64,000 nucleotides of DNA from Prorocentrum cordatum (taxonomy: Eukaryota; Sar; Dinophyceae; Prorocentrales; Prorocentraceae). Positions 1 through 10,488 of the stretch are shown here, piece after piece. Below the pieces are notes generated by a model, which was given only the letters and a program-made list of their open reading frames with translations, had not been told where the DNA came from and did no database searches. Location: the NCBI GenBank assembly GCA_963575745.1, contig CAUYUJ010016144.1, forward strand, positions 163,240 through 227,239, given 5' to 3'. The position numbers were made by a program, and so were the translations under genes. Numbering within the stretch: the stretch's first letter is position 1; every line of letters starts with the position of its first letter.

Positions 1-760
1 GGCAGGGCGCGCAAGAGGGGGAAGATTCGATTGCACGTAAGAGTGACCCTTCGCCAGGGTGACCTCTGGTGCGGGCTCACAGGGGTGCCCCCAGCATCGG
101 CCAACACGCTTGGATTTGGCTCTGTCGCGGCCCCCGAAAGCCGCGCACCAAAGGTCACTCTTGCCCAGGGTCACTCCCCCGTGTAGCCGAAAGATCTGCG
201 GCGCAGGGGAGGGGGCAGGCAGCAGGGGCCGAGGGCGGATCGGGGGCAGCCTCGGTCTGGCTCGGGGGGGTCGGTGGCAGCCGATGCCTCTTCTCTGGAG
301 GTCCGTGGTAGGACGCGTAAAATGGGGGGTGGGGCGATGAATGGGGGGGCAGCGAGGGCTGCCGAAAAGGGCGCCTTTGGGGCCCAGAAGGGGGCCTCTG
401 GGGCCCGAAAGGGGCACCTTTCTTGGCCCCCCCCCCCCCTCCATGTATCGCCCCCCATGACTTCGCGCCCAAGTCCGTATCTGCGTCTTCTCTCGGGAGG
501 CACGGGGCCCCTGGGAGCGGCCAGGGCGCTGGTGATCCCTCGACCGCCTGCTCCAGCCCAGCCGATGCGCTTCGTCCGGTTGGGGGGGGTTGTGTGATGA
601 GTCTGCTGTGGCTGTGCCTCGATTGCTTAGCTGGTGATTCCTCCTTTCTCCTCACTTCTCGTCTTCAACCTCTTCCGTCACTCGTCCACCTCCTTCTCCT
701 CGTGCCCTCTTCCCCTGCGTCCTCTCTCTTCTCTCCGTTGCCTTTATCATTATATCTCTA
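1..760. other. GC-rich stretch, no gene recognised
   Basis: G-rich sequence with short G and C homopolymers. Open frames exist on both strands but are compositionally driven (Pro, Arg, Gly and Ser rich) and match no family I know. I see no gene here. Confidence 0.5.
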
Positions 761-762
761 TT

Positions 763-788
763 TTCTCTCTCTCTCTCTCTCTTTCTCG

Positions 789-828
<40 letters not shown>

Positions 829-1095
829 TTCTCTCTCGTTCTCTCCATCCATCTCTCTGTCTCTCCTGTTTTCTTGTTTTCTCTCTCGCATCACTCCATC
901 CCTCCATCTATATGTATCCTCCTCCTCCTCCTCTCCCTCATCCTCCTCATCATCATCAGCATCACCATCATCATCATCCTTCCATCATCATCATCCTCCT
1001 CATCCTCATCAGCATCATCATCTGCAGCATCATCAGCATCACCAGCAGCAGCGACATCATCGTCATCAACACCAACATCAACATCGTCATCATGG
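763..1095. repeat. CT dinucleotide tract followed by CCT/CAT trinucleotides
   Basis: From 763 to about 870 an imperfect (CT)n tract. From about 920 to 1095 interrupted CCT and CAT triplets. These explain the Ser/Leu- and His/Ile-rich translations of this stretch, which should not be called proteins. Confidence 0.9.
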
Positions 1096-1102
1096 TCATT
1101 AT

Positions 1103-1231
1103 TTTCTTGCCACGGCGGAAAGGCCCTCTCGGTTCAAGCCCTTTTACAGCTTCGACGATTTCTGCCGAGCACAGTTCTCTTATAAGTTGTCTGGTAATGT
1201 GTGACTCGTCTTGCTCAGGATCCCAGCACAA
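1103..1231 (-). CDS. possible short exon, unidentified
   Basis: On the minus strand about 43 codons of balanced composition (Glu, Ile, Arg and Leu rich, with a segment reading IRELCSAEIVEAVKGLE) sit between an AG that could be a splice acceptor and the CAT-repeat tract. There is no ATG, and a stop lies directly upstream in frame. It matches no family I know. It could be one exon of a gene, a relic or chance; length is the main weakness. Confidence 0.2.
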
Positions 1232-1607
1232 CTTTGCGACCTGTCATGTTAAACTTGATTCCAGCCACGTGGCCGATAGGTTGAAGGCATGGGCTGGTGT
1301 CGCATCTGATTTTAGGGGTTGGGGGTGATGACGGTTGGGTGGGATGGGCATTTCCACTAAACGCATCGCTGGGCTGCACGCAGGAAGCCTCCCAGAGACT
1401 TTCCGTTCCATGCAGTTCTTAGGTTTGTCATTCGTTTCGCATTGGTCCATCGGGCCCCTGACGTGGCCGTCGATCTTCGGTCGTGCATCTGTTGCCTCGG
1501 AGCACTGCTCAATCGTGGCATGGTCTTTCCTCTAGCACAGCTCCCACGCCAGCCTCTCTTCGGATGGATCGGCGCGCCTCAGGTTACGTGGAATCCTCCG
1601 CCTCATT

Positions 1608-1880
1608 CTCCTCATCCGTCCTCCCCCTATCCAGCCTCAGCCCCTCCCTCATCCTCATCCTCCCTCATCATCATCCTTCCTCCTCTCCCTCCTTCCTCCT
1701 CTCCCTCCTTCCTCTCCTCCTCCCTCCTCCTCTTCCTCCCCCTCATTTTCTTCCTCCCTAAATTCCTCCTCATCGGCCTCCTCCTCCGCCTCCTCCTCCT
1801 CCTCCTCGTCCTCCTCCGCCTCCTCCTCCATCCTTCTCCCTCTAATCTCCTCTCTCCTCCTCCCCTCCTCCTGTCTCTTC
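1608..1880. repeat. TCC/CCT-rich microsatellite
   Basis: Interrupted (TCC)n with occasional CAT and CGC triplets. No coding signal beyond the repeat. Confidence 0.85.
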
Positions 1881-2087
1881 AATCCTCCTCCCCCCGTTCG
1901 TCTCGCCGAGCCGTTGGAGCTCATGGGGCGTTGACCCCCTGGCGAGCGCGGCCGACGGCATCCCGAGAGGCGCGCGGGCTGTCGCAGGGGCCTTGCGCTG
2001 TAGGCCATGGCCCCGCCGGGCCGCCGCTGGAGACGCGCCGCCGCCTGCTGGTTAGCGCGCCCGCGCGCGAGATGGCACCTCCCATCT

Positions 2088-2140
2088 CTGGAGGAGGAGG
2101 AGGAGGAGGAGGAGGAGGAGGAGGAGGAGGAGGAGGAGGG
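2088..2140. repeat. (GGA)n microsatellite
   Basis: About 17 near-perfect GGA triplets directly before the first (CAA)n tract of the composite array. Confidence 0.95.
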
Positions 2141-2189
2141 CAGACGCCACAGTCTGAGGGTTCAAAACCGCCCCACGGGAGGAAAAAAA

Positions 2190-2216
2190 ACGACAACCAC
2201 AACGACAACAACAACG

Positions 2217-2271
<55 letters not shown>

Positions 2272-2325
2272 AACCACCACCACCACCACCACAACAACAA
2301 CAGCAGCAACAACAACAACAACAAT
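2190..2325. repeat. (CAA)n microsatellite, tract 1
   Basis: CAA triplets with ACC interruptions at the 3' side. Poly-Asn, poly-Gln or poly-Thr translations across it are repeat artefacts. Confidence 0.95.
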
Positions 2326-2669
2326 CATTCTAAGACTGTTCGCTCTTACCTGCCCGCGTGTCATTCAAAACGAGTTCCCCACACCCTTGATACCCGCCCG
2401 TTTTGTCTTCGATCACACCCCCTTTGGGGGGATTATTTCTCTGTGCGGGGGGCGGCGGGCATAGACAGGCGGGCGAACCTGAACGGGCGGACAACCCTTC
2501 GTGGGCGTACATGTGCCCGCCATTGGAACTGGTGTGGGCCCTGCAAAAAGAGGAGGGGGGGAGCGAGGGAGAGTGGGAGGAAGGAAGGGGGAGGGACGAA
2601 GGAAGAGGGAAAACGCCAGGAGAAAAGGAGCGAAGAGGGGGGCGGTTGATCAGAGGCAGAGAGAGAGAT

Positions 2670-2678
2670 AAAAAAAAA

Positions 2679-2742
<64 letters not shown>
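2670..2742. repeat. poly(A) tract in purine-rich block
   Basis: About 70 A residues with one C interruption, flanked on both sides by GA-rich sequence (2560-2960). It could mark the end of a plus-strand retroposed transcript, but no gene is recognisable upstream, so expansion within purine-rich DNA is equally likely. Confidence 0.9.
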
Positions 2743-2743
<1 letters not shown>

Positions 2744-3651
2744 GAGAGAGAGAGAGAGAGAGACAGGGAGGAGAGAGAGAGAGAGAGAGAAACAAACAAA
2801 GAAAGAGGTGGGGAGGAGGCAGGAAAGGGGAGGGAGAAGGGACGAGGGAGAAAAGGGAGAGGGGATAGGGCAGAGAGGCCTAAGGATGAGGGAAGAGAGG
2901 AGGAAGAGAGAAGGGAGGAGAGGAGGGAGGGGGAATGGAGAGGGAGGAGGAGCAGGAAGGTAAGAGCGTGAACGTTCGAGGAAGTCCCAGGCGAAAGCGC
3001 CGTTCCTGAAGGAAGTCTCGGGCGGGAGCCCAAGACGGGCGGGTGATCCCCTCACGGGCGAGTCGGACGGGCGGGACATTCAAGCGGGATGCCCGAGTAT
3101 GGTGGGAGCGCGATTACTAAGTAAATTGTAACGGCGTCCTTGGCGCAGCGTGTTTCCTGAACCTCGAAAGCGCGATTTCTGAGCACACTGCATGGAAGTC
3201 ACTGGCGAAGGCGCAATTCCTGAATAAACTGTGACAGGGCTCTCTGGCGGGAGCGGGGATCTTGATTAAATGGCGAGGAAGTCTTGGTTCAATTGCGAGG
3301 AAGTCTCAAGCGGGAGCGCCGTTCCTGAGTAAATTGTGAGGAAGTCTCAAATTGGAGCGGGGGTCCTGATTAAATTGCGAGGAAGCCACAAGCGGGACCA
3401 CCGATCCTGAGTAAATTGTGAGGAAGTCTCAGGCGCGGGGGTCCTGAGTAAATTTGGAGGAAGTTTCAGGCGGGAGCCGTTGTTGTTGTAATCCGGGGGG
3501 GCTAGGGGCCCAGTTTGAGCAACAAAATTCTCCCTGTCAAAAAAATGGTGCGAGCGTCGCGGGGCACATTTTGATTTAGAAAAAACAGCATGCACTGGTG
3601 AGGGGGGACCAACAAGAATTATCCTTCGAATTATCCTTCAGAAAGGAGAGT

Positions 3652-3696
3652 TCAACAGCAACAACAACGACAACGACGACAACGACAACGACAATG

Positions 3697-3746
<50 letters not shown>

Positions 3747-3857
3747 ACAACAAATACATCAACAACAGCAGCAAACAACCGCAACAACAACAACAACAAC
3801 AGCAACCGCAACAGCAGCAGCATCAACAACAACAGCAACAACAGCAACAACAACAGT
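3652..3857. repeat. (CAA)n microsatellite, tract 2
   Basis: CAA, CGA and CAG triplets. Same relative position in its composite unit as the tracts at 2190 and 4591. Confidence 0.9.
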
Positions 3858-4590
3858 CAGTGTAAGACTGTTCGCTCTGATCTGCTCGCGTGACATTCAA
3901 CACATAGATCCCAAACCCTCGATACCCGCCTCTTCGTTTTCGATCCTACCCTTTGGGGGTGCATATCTTTCTAAGCTGCTACGTGTACTCCGTGCAGCCC
4001 CTGGGGCAGGGGCAGAGAGGACGGATGGAAGGAAGGGACAAGGGGGAAGGAGGAGAACGGAGCGCGGGAGAGAATAGCATGAAGGGGGCGTGGAGCAGAA
4101 AGCACGTGGCAAAACCAGACGGGCAGATCGGGCGGATAGACCTTTTCGGGCGGGTCGAAAATGCGGGCCCAGGCGGCCAGGTCGGTCAGGCGGGTTGCTG
4201 AAGCGCGCGTCCGGCATAAGTTGCGAGGAAATCTTGAGCGATTGCGCGATTCCCAAGTGAATCGTGAGATAGGCCAAAACGATAGCGTGATTCCTGAGTG
4301 TCGAGGGCGCGGCGCCTAAATAAGTTGCGAAGAAGTCCCCCGCGAGAGCGCGATTGCTGCGTAAATTGTGAGGGCGTCCCGTGCGAGAGCACGATTTGGT
4401 AATAAATTGTGCGGAAGTATCAAGCGGGAGCCGTTGCTGTTGTAACTCAGGGGCCCGCTGGTTAGTTTGAGGCCCAAGATTGTCCTTTATTAAAAGAAGC
4501 GTGCGGGCCCCGGAGGGCCACTTTCACTTGCAAAAAGCAATGGTTACCAGAGGGGGGTTAACAATAACAAGTCTTCAGGAGGCCGAGTTT

Positions 4591-4591
4591 T

Positions 4592-4638
<47 letters not shown>

Positions 4639-4717
4639 CACAACAATCACAACAATCACAACAATCACAACAATCACAACAGCAACAACAACAACAGCAG
4701 CAAAAGCAACAACAACC
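4591..4717. repeat. (CAA)n microsatellite, tract 3
   Basis: CAA triplets, then five CACAACAAT units and CAG triplets. Followed by the shared 100-bp module. Confidence 0.9.
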
Positions 4718-5116
4718 ATCATTTAAGAATTGACCGTTTTCAGCTGCTTGCGTGTCAGTAAACACGTATATCCCAAACCATCGATACCCTTTCTTCTTCG
4801 TTTTTGATCCTACCCCTTCGGGATATATCTTCCTTACCAGCAACGTGTATTTCGTGCATCCCCCGAGGCAGGGGAAGAGAGGACGGATGGAAGAAAGGGG
4901 CAAGGGGAAAGGAGGATGATGGAGCATGAGACAGAGTTGCAGAAGGGGGGGGCTAGGAACAGAAAACAAGTGGCAGAACCAGACGGGTAGATCGGGCGGA
5001 TAGGCCCGAACGGGCGGGTCGGGAAGGCGGGCCCAGGCGACCAGGTCGAGCAAGCGGGTTGCCGAAGCGTGCGTCCTGCATGAATCGCGAGGAAGTCTCG
5101 AGCGATAGCGCGATCT

Positions 5117-5690
5117 GCAACAGGGCCACGAAGGGCAGCGATGGGGCCACGAAGGAATGGGGCCAGGAAGGGCAGCAGGGGGGCCAAGAAGGGTCGCAAC
5201 GGGGCCACGAAGGGCAGCGAAGGGGCCACGAAACGTTGCAACGGGGCCACGGAGGGCAGCAAGGGGGCCACGAAGGGCGGCAACGGGGCCACAAAGGGCA
5301 GCGAGGGGCCCACGAAGGTTTGCCACGGGGTCACGAACGGCAGCGAGGGGGCCACGAAGGCCTGCAACAGGACCACGGAGGGCAGCGAGGGGGCCACGAA
5401 GGGTTGCAACGGGGCCACGAAGGGTAGCGAAGGGGCCACGAAGGGCTGCAACGGGGCCACGAAGTGCAGTGAGGGGGCCACGAAGGGCTGCAATGGGGCC
5501 ACGAAAGGCAGCGAAGGGGCCACGAAGGGCTGCAAGGGGGCCACGAAGTGCAGCGAGGGGGCCACGAAGGGCTTCAACGGGGCCACGAAGGGCAGCTTGG
5601 TGGCCACGAAACGCTGCAACGGGGCCACGAAGGGCAGGGAGGGGGCATCCAAGGGCTGTGACGGAGCCACGACGGGCAGCGAGGTCCCGA
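5117..5690. repeat. 21-bp minisatellite
   Basis: About 27 copies of a 21-bp unit built on GGGGCCACGAAGGG, alternating between a GCAGCGA and a TTGCAAC or CTGCAAC ending, so the higher-order period is 42 bp. Because 21 is a multiple of 3, several frames stay open on both strands and translate as seven-residue repeats (GATKGSE/GATKGCN on plus, FVAPLQP-like on minus). I treat these as a consequence of the period. Confidence 0.92.
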
Positions 5691-6173
5691 GTCCTAAGTA
5701 AACTGTGAGGGGGTCGTGGGCGTGAGCGCGACTCCTGGGTGCCTGAATGGCGGGAGCGCGGCGCTTGAGTAAATTGCGGGAAACTCCCACGCAAGAGCGC
5801 GATTCTTCAATAAATTGCAAGCAAGTCTCCAGCGAGATCGCGACTCCAGAGCGCCGAGAGAGCGATTCTTGTATAATTTGTAAGTAAGTCCCTAGTGAAA
5901 GCGCGATTCCTGAGCAAAGCGCGAGGAAGTCTCAGGCGAGAACGAGGGCCCTGGCTAAATTGTGAGGAAGTCTCAGGCGGGAGCAGTTGTTGTAACCCAG
6001 GGGCCAGGGGCGCAGTTTGACATGTGTGGTTATCCCGGTTTTTGTTGCTTATATGTAGTAGATCTATATAACAAGAAAATATGGGTGCGAGCCCCGGGGG
6101 AAGAACTCTGATGAAAAAAAACACTGGTTATTGGAGGAGGGGATCCATAAAAAGTGTTCTTCAATAGTGCGAG

Positions 6174-6176
6174 TTC

Positions 6177-6237
<61 letters not shown>

Positions 6238-6256
6238 GCAACAACAACAACAACAA

Positions 6257-6300
<44 letters not shown>

Positions 6301-6600
6301 ACAACAACAGTATCAATAACACTAACAATAATAATATCAACAACAACAACAACCACAACCACAACCACAACCACAACCACAACCACAACCACAACAACAA
6401 CAGCAGCAACAGCAGCAACAACAACAGCAACAACAGCAAAACAAAAACAACGGCAACAGCAACACCAACAATAGCAACAACACAAACAACAGCAGCAGCA
6501 GCAACAAAAACAACAACAGCAGCAACGTCAACAATGGCAGCAACCTCAGCAAGAGCAACAGCAACCGCAAGAGCAACAGCAACAACAAGAACAATTACAA
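6174..6600. repeat. (CAA)n/(CAG)n/(CCACAA)n compound microsatellite, tract 4
   Basis: The longest CAA tract: pure CAA, CAG-interrupted stretches, then a CCACAA hexamer run (about 6350-6390) and more CAG/CAA. Confidence 0.92.
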
Positions 6601-6617
6601 TAAGAAAGAATAAAACG

Positions 6618-6697
6618 AAGAGGAGGGGGAGGAGGAGGAGGAGGAGGAGGAGGAGGAGGAGGAGGAGGAGGAGGAGGAGGAGGAGGGGGAGGAGGAG
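6618..6697. repeat. (GGA)n microsatellite
   Basis: Near-pure GGA triplets. A smaller GGA tract lies at 6928-6963. Confidence 0.95.
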
Positions 6698-6699
6698 CC

Positions 6700-7490
6700 A
6701 GCCGCCACCCGCCGCTCGCCGCAGCCTGAGCGGGCCCTCCCCCGCCCCCTCCCTCAGGGTCCTGGGAAGCGATGCCCACGGGCGGCCACTCTGGGACTGG
6801 CGCAACCCCAGGCGGAGCCAGCCGGCTGTGCCGTGGCGTCGCCCCTCTAACATAGATTGTTCAAATCAGCGTTGGCTTGCCGGCAGCCAGTGCCCACCCA
6901 GCCGATTGGGCTGCCAGCCACGCAGAACAGGGATAAGGAGGAGGAGGAGGAGGAGGAGGAGGACTTACGGCCTCCTCCCTTCCTCGCACCGCATGCCGAG
7001 CGTATAATATGTCCCCTTTCAGCCCTGCTTCCTCTACTTATCTCACGCGCCTGTAGTTTTACCCAACGACGCTCACCATGCCTAATTCGTTGCCCAATTA
7101 GCCTAAGTCGGCTTTGTGTTGCGTCTTATTGTCACCGAAAGATACAAGCACGGCATTCGAAGCCCGCCCAGCCTCTAAAGACGAGGAGGAGGAGAGATTC
7201 GAGGTTCGAGGTCCAAGGCTCGAGGTTCCAAGTTCGAGGCGTGTTTTTGTTTTTTCCGGGGCTGGGGGCAGGACCCCGGGGCGCCCTCGTTGCCTCGGCT
7301 GGGTCCGCCTCGAGATCTTGGCCGCAACGCAACCGTGGGCAAATCTGGAGGCCGCTTTGTGGTAGAATGAGAAAGAGGAGGAAGAGGAGGAGGAGAACCA
7401 GTGTAACCCAAGACGCATCAACGATGCTGTAATAAACCCTCCCTCCAAATTCTCTTTTCACAGGTCCCTACAAGAAGCGATGCTCATTGC
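6700..7490. other. mixed sequence without a recognised gene
   Basis: Between GGA tracts. A short array of GAGGTTCGAGG- and CAAGTTCGAGG-type words lies at 7195-7245. Open frames of 80-190 codons overlap on both strands without a familiar motif. Confidence 0.4.
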
Positions 7491-8490
7491 GGGCAGTGCT
7501 CGACTGGAAGACAGCCGTTTGGGTATCCTCAGTCGCGCTGAAACACAATTCCTGGAACCTCAGCGCCGCGAATCGCCGTGACGGCTGCGGCCTGGCAATC
7601 GTAAAGCGTGCCAGAACACCATTATGGGGATTTCAACACAGCGAACCAACGTAATTGTTGCATCCTGACAATCCTAGGTCGTGCCAGAACGCCATTCCTG
7701 GGAGTTCATCCATACGAACACTTGAAAACTGCTGCAAGCTGAAAACGAATCGCGGCGCGAAGACGAGAGCCACATCTTGAAAACCACCCGCGCTCCATCC
7801 GTGAAATGGTTGTAAGCTGTAAGACGAATGTGCGCGGCGCTAAAGCGAGAATCAAATGCTTGCCCTGAATATTCGGAACGGTTGTAGATGTTCCAGACGA
7901 ATGTGCGCGGTACGATGGGCAGAGCCACATGTTGGAAACCGCCCGCCCTCCATCCATGAAACTGCGGCAAATTTCAAGGCTAGGGGTCATAAATGGTGGG
8001 AAAGTATCTGGCGAAACGCCAGGCCCACCCTACTGGAACGTTTGGGGGAGCGACAGGGGTGAGTTCTTTATCAGGCAAAAGAATGGAGGAGGGGAAGGAG
8101 GAGGCGGAGGAGGAGGAGGAGGAGGGGAAGGAGGAGGACTTTCGCGCATAGGAGCGTAGTGTTCCACAAAGTGTCAAGCGCGAGCCCCGTTTTGAAAAGG
8201 CAGCGCTTTCCATCCGTGCAACTGACACACGCTTGAATATCGCAGTAAACGACTTGAAAGAGTATCAAGCGAGGGCCCCGCTTCCAAACGGAATCGCCGA
8301 CCATCCGTGTACCCGCTGCAGCCTGCTTAAGACGAGCGTGGAATATGCGCAGAGCTACGGCGAGAGCCACATCTTGCTTTCTATCCGTGCGACTGGTGGA
8401 AACATATGGACTAGGCTTGCGCGACTCCAGTACCACAGCCGCATTCTGAAAATCACCCAGCTTCAGGAGCATCCACTGTAAGCAGGTACT
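7490..8490. repeat. degenerate repeats of about 75 bp, with (GGA)n inside
   Basis: Recurring words GAGAGCCACATCTTG, CCATCCGTG, GCTGTAAGACGA and CGTGCCAGAACGCCAT mark diverged tandem units. A GGA tract interrupts at 8085-8145. Related units recur at 11380-11620. Confidence 0.6.
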
Positions 8491-8547
8491 TGGCGGAACG
8501 CCCGGCCCGCCCTACCAACCAGTCTGGTGGCGCGGCGATGATAGGGA

Positions 8548-8830
8548 GGAGGAGGAGGAGGAGGAGCAGGAGGAGGAGGAGGAGGAGGAAGGAGGAGGAG
8601 GAGGAGGAGGAGGACGGGGAGGAGGGGGAGGAGGGGGAGGAGGAAGGGAGGAGGAGGAGGAGGAGGCGGAGGCGGAGGAAGCGGAGGAGGCGGAGAGGAG
8701 GGGGAGGGGAGCAGGAGTAGGAGGAAGAGCGGAGGAAGAAAGAGGAAGGGGAAAAGATGGAGGAGGAAGGGGATAAGCTAAAGGAGGAGGGGGAGGAGGA
8801 GCGAGGTGGACAAGAGGAGTAGGGGGCGAA
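8548..8830. repeat. (GGA)n-rich tract
   Basis: Interrupted GGA/GGC/GAA triplets. Glu- and Arg-rich translations are repeat-derived. Confidence 0.9.
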
Positions 8831-9186
8831 AGGACCTTCTCCCCCTCCCTCCCGATCCTGATTACGTGTCCCCGTTCGCGGCCACCTGAAAGGATCGGCG
8901 GATCACACTGCTGTGGAGGAGGGGGAGGAGGAATGGGTCAGCTCCATCTCGCGCGCGGGAACAGCAGCGGCCGCTGCGTTGGCCATGCACTCAGCATCCC
9001 ATGGCCTGCCCGCTGAAGCGGCGGCTGTGGATCGCGCAGCGAGCCTCTGCCTGATCGCGCGATCGGTCGAGCAGAACGAACGGTCGAGCAGAGACGTCTT
9101 GGCTTGTCGATCCGGCGCCGTCATACGGTCCATCGGATCGCGCGGCCGCGGATCGCGCTGCGAGGCGCAGTCGGGCCTGGACTCAG

Positions 9187-10463
9187 GCCACGGTGTCAGC
9201 TCCTGCGGGGCACGCGTGGGTGGCGACGCCGCGCCGCACCGCGGCCTGCTGCAAGTCCCCGCGCTGCGCGCTGGTGCAGCGGCGAGGCGGCAGTGTGAGC
9301 GCAGCGGCAACGGCCGCGTCGTCGTCAGATGCGGAGGCGCTGGCACGCGAGGCCGCCAAGAAGGAGCTTCTGGCCGCCATCGCGGCCTTCAGAGAAGTGC
9401 GAGCGCGCGACGGCACGGAGCGCGTGGACTTCGGTGTCCGCGGCGGCGAGCTCGACAAGAAGTCCCGGGCGCCGCGCAACCTGGCTGCCGACGGGGCCTT
9501 CTACCGCATCTCCGAAGACCTCGGGAAGGCGGCGGACCGCGTCTTTGCGTGCGTCGAGGAGGTGGCACCTTTGAACCCCTCTTCTAGAAGAAGAAAGATT
9601 TGCATAAACATAAACTTTATGCGCTCCGCACAGATTTCTTGGATCTGCGCTGGACCAACCTCCCTGGCGCGCGGAGCGCGCCAGAGGCGGCGCCAGCGCG
9701 GATCCAAGAAATCCGCGCGGAGCGCCAAAAATTTATGTTTATGCAATGCTTTCTTCTTCGATCTTCGCAGCCGTTCCGCCACTTCGGAACAGCATCCGGC
9801 GAGGACTGCCCCCTGCACGGGACGTGGAGGCTGCTGTTTACGACCGCCGCGGACGCCACCTTCTCGAGCAACTCGTCACGGGGCGACGCCGCGGTCTCCA
9901 ACGTCGTAGACGCCGTCGCGGGCACGGTAACGAACTGCATCGACTTCAGGGCAGAGGACGGGGAGAACCAGCATCCTGATCCCCCATCCCCACCTGGCCA
10001 TGGCATCTCAGCCCCTACCATCCCGCCACCCCGTTTGGGCATAGGCCCCTCGAAGCCCGAAGGAAACAGCATATCTCCCCATCTGGGGCGTCAAATCGGT
10101 CGGCGGGGCCCAGGCCACGCCAGTGGGGATAGAGGTCAGTGAAGCGATGCTCAGGAGGGGGACAGACCGCCCGCGCTCGAGTCCCTGCGCGTGCGCCTCA
10201 CCGCGGAGGCGGAGTCCGACACGCGCCTCGCCCTCACGTTCCGCTTCGTGAGGGCCCGCGTCACCCGCCTCTTCGGCCTGCCGCTCGGTGGAAGGCGGCT
10301 CACGCTCACCCTGCCGGTGCCCGGGCCGTTCGTGACGCGAATCATATCGTTCTTCACGCGGAGGCCGCCGCCGCGGCCGTATTTCGACGTGCTCTTCCTG
10401 GACGACACGCTGCGGGTGCACCGCACGGGGGAGGGCAACCTCTTCGTGCAGCAGCGCGCGTGA
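9187..10463 (+). CDS. plastid lipid-associated protein / fibrillin (PAP_fibrillin family), at least three exons, 5' end not found
   Basis: Fibrillins are plastid lipid-binding proteins of plastoglobules and thylakoids. Exon A (about 9187-9585) ends with an acidic helix and VEEVAPLNP, which corresponds to the 'LE-x-LNP' at the start of the domain. Exon B (9771 to about 9970) carries LHGTWRLLFTTAADATF (the family's G-x-W-x-L-x-Y/F-T-T core) and VTNCIDF. Exon C (about 10154-10463, stop TGA) carries LRVRLTAEAESDTRL and ends YFDVLFLDDTLRVHRTGEG + NLFVQ, the diagnostic C-terminal Tyr-Leu-Asp...Arg-x-x-Arg-Gly segment. Intron 1 is filled by an introner-like inverted repeat; intron 2 is about 180 bp. 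Acceptors look like CGCAG and CTCAG; the intron 1 donor is not a plain GT, as is common in dinoflagellates. No ATG is visible in frame at 9193, where a GTG sits, so upstream exon(s), probably a transit peptide, are missing. Third codon positions are strongly G/C, unlike nearby repeats. Family call is firm; exon edges are approximate. Confidence 0.82.
9586..9759. mobile_element. introner-like inverted-repeat element, copy 1 (in fibrillin intron 1)
   Basis: Terminal inverted repeats of about 65 bp. The left arm starts GAAGAAGAAAGATTTGC and continues into ATTTCTTGGATC; the right arm read in reverse gives GAAGAAAGCATTGCATAAAC and the same ATTTCTTGGATC core. The GC-rich inner parts (GCGCTGG, GGCGCC) face a short centre. 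The element takes up almost all of the intron between exons A and B, with the splice acceptor CAG at 9768-9770 just outside the right end. No coding capacity. The whole sequence would fold into one long hairpin. Confidence 0.85.
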
Positions 10464-10488
10464 TGCGCCCCGCGCCCGGCCCGGGCCC

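Larger units (their letters stand above)
2190..6175. repeat. higher-order composite array anchored by (CAA)n tracts
   Basis: Modules recur in the same order: a (CAA)n tract; a 100-bp module containing GACTGTTCGCTC-like and CGATACCC-like words (2328-2430, 3862-3965, 4727-4830); a purine-rich segment; degenerate repeats of about 45 bp around GCGAGGAAGTCTC and CTGAGTAAATTG (3100-3475, 4200-4440, 5690-5985); a TTGTTGTAA-CCAGGGG module; then the next (CAA)n. Tracts begin near 2190, 3652, 4591 and 6174, so units are about 1.46, 0.94 and 1.58 kb. Length differences come from the purine block, the number of 45-bp repeats and the inserted 21-bp minisatellite. Confidence 0.8.

Noticed and set aside
2670-2742. 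Poly(A) as proof of a retroposed gene
   Set aside because: It lies inside GA-rich sequence on both sides and no gene or leader relic precedes it.
6154-6474. Poly-Gln/poly-Thr frames
   Set aside because: Translation of (CAA)n/(CAG)n in different frames, with no unique flanking sequence.
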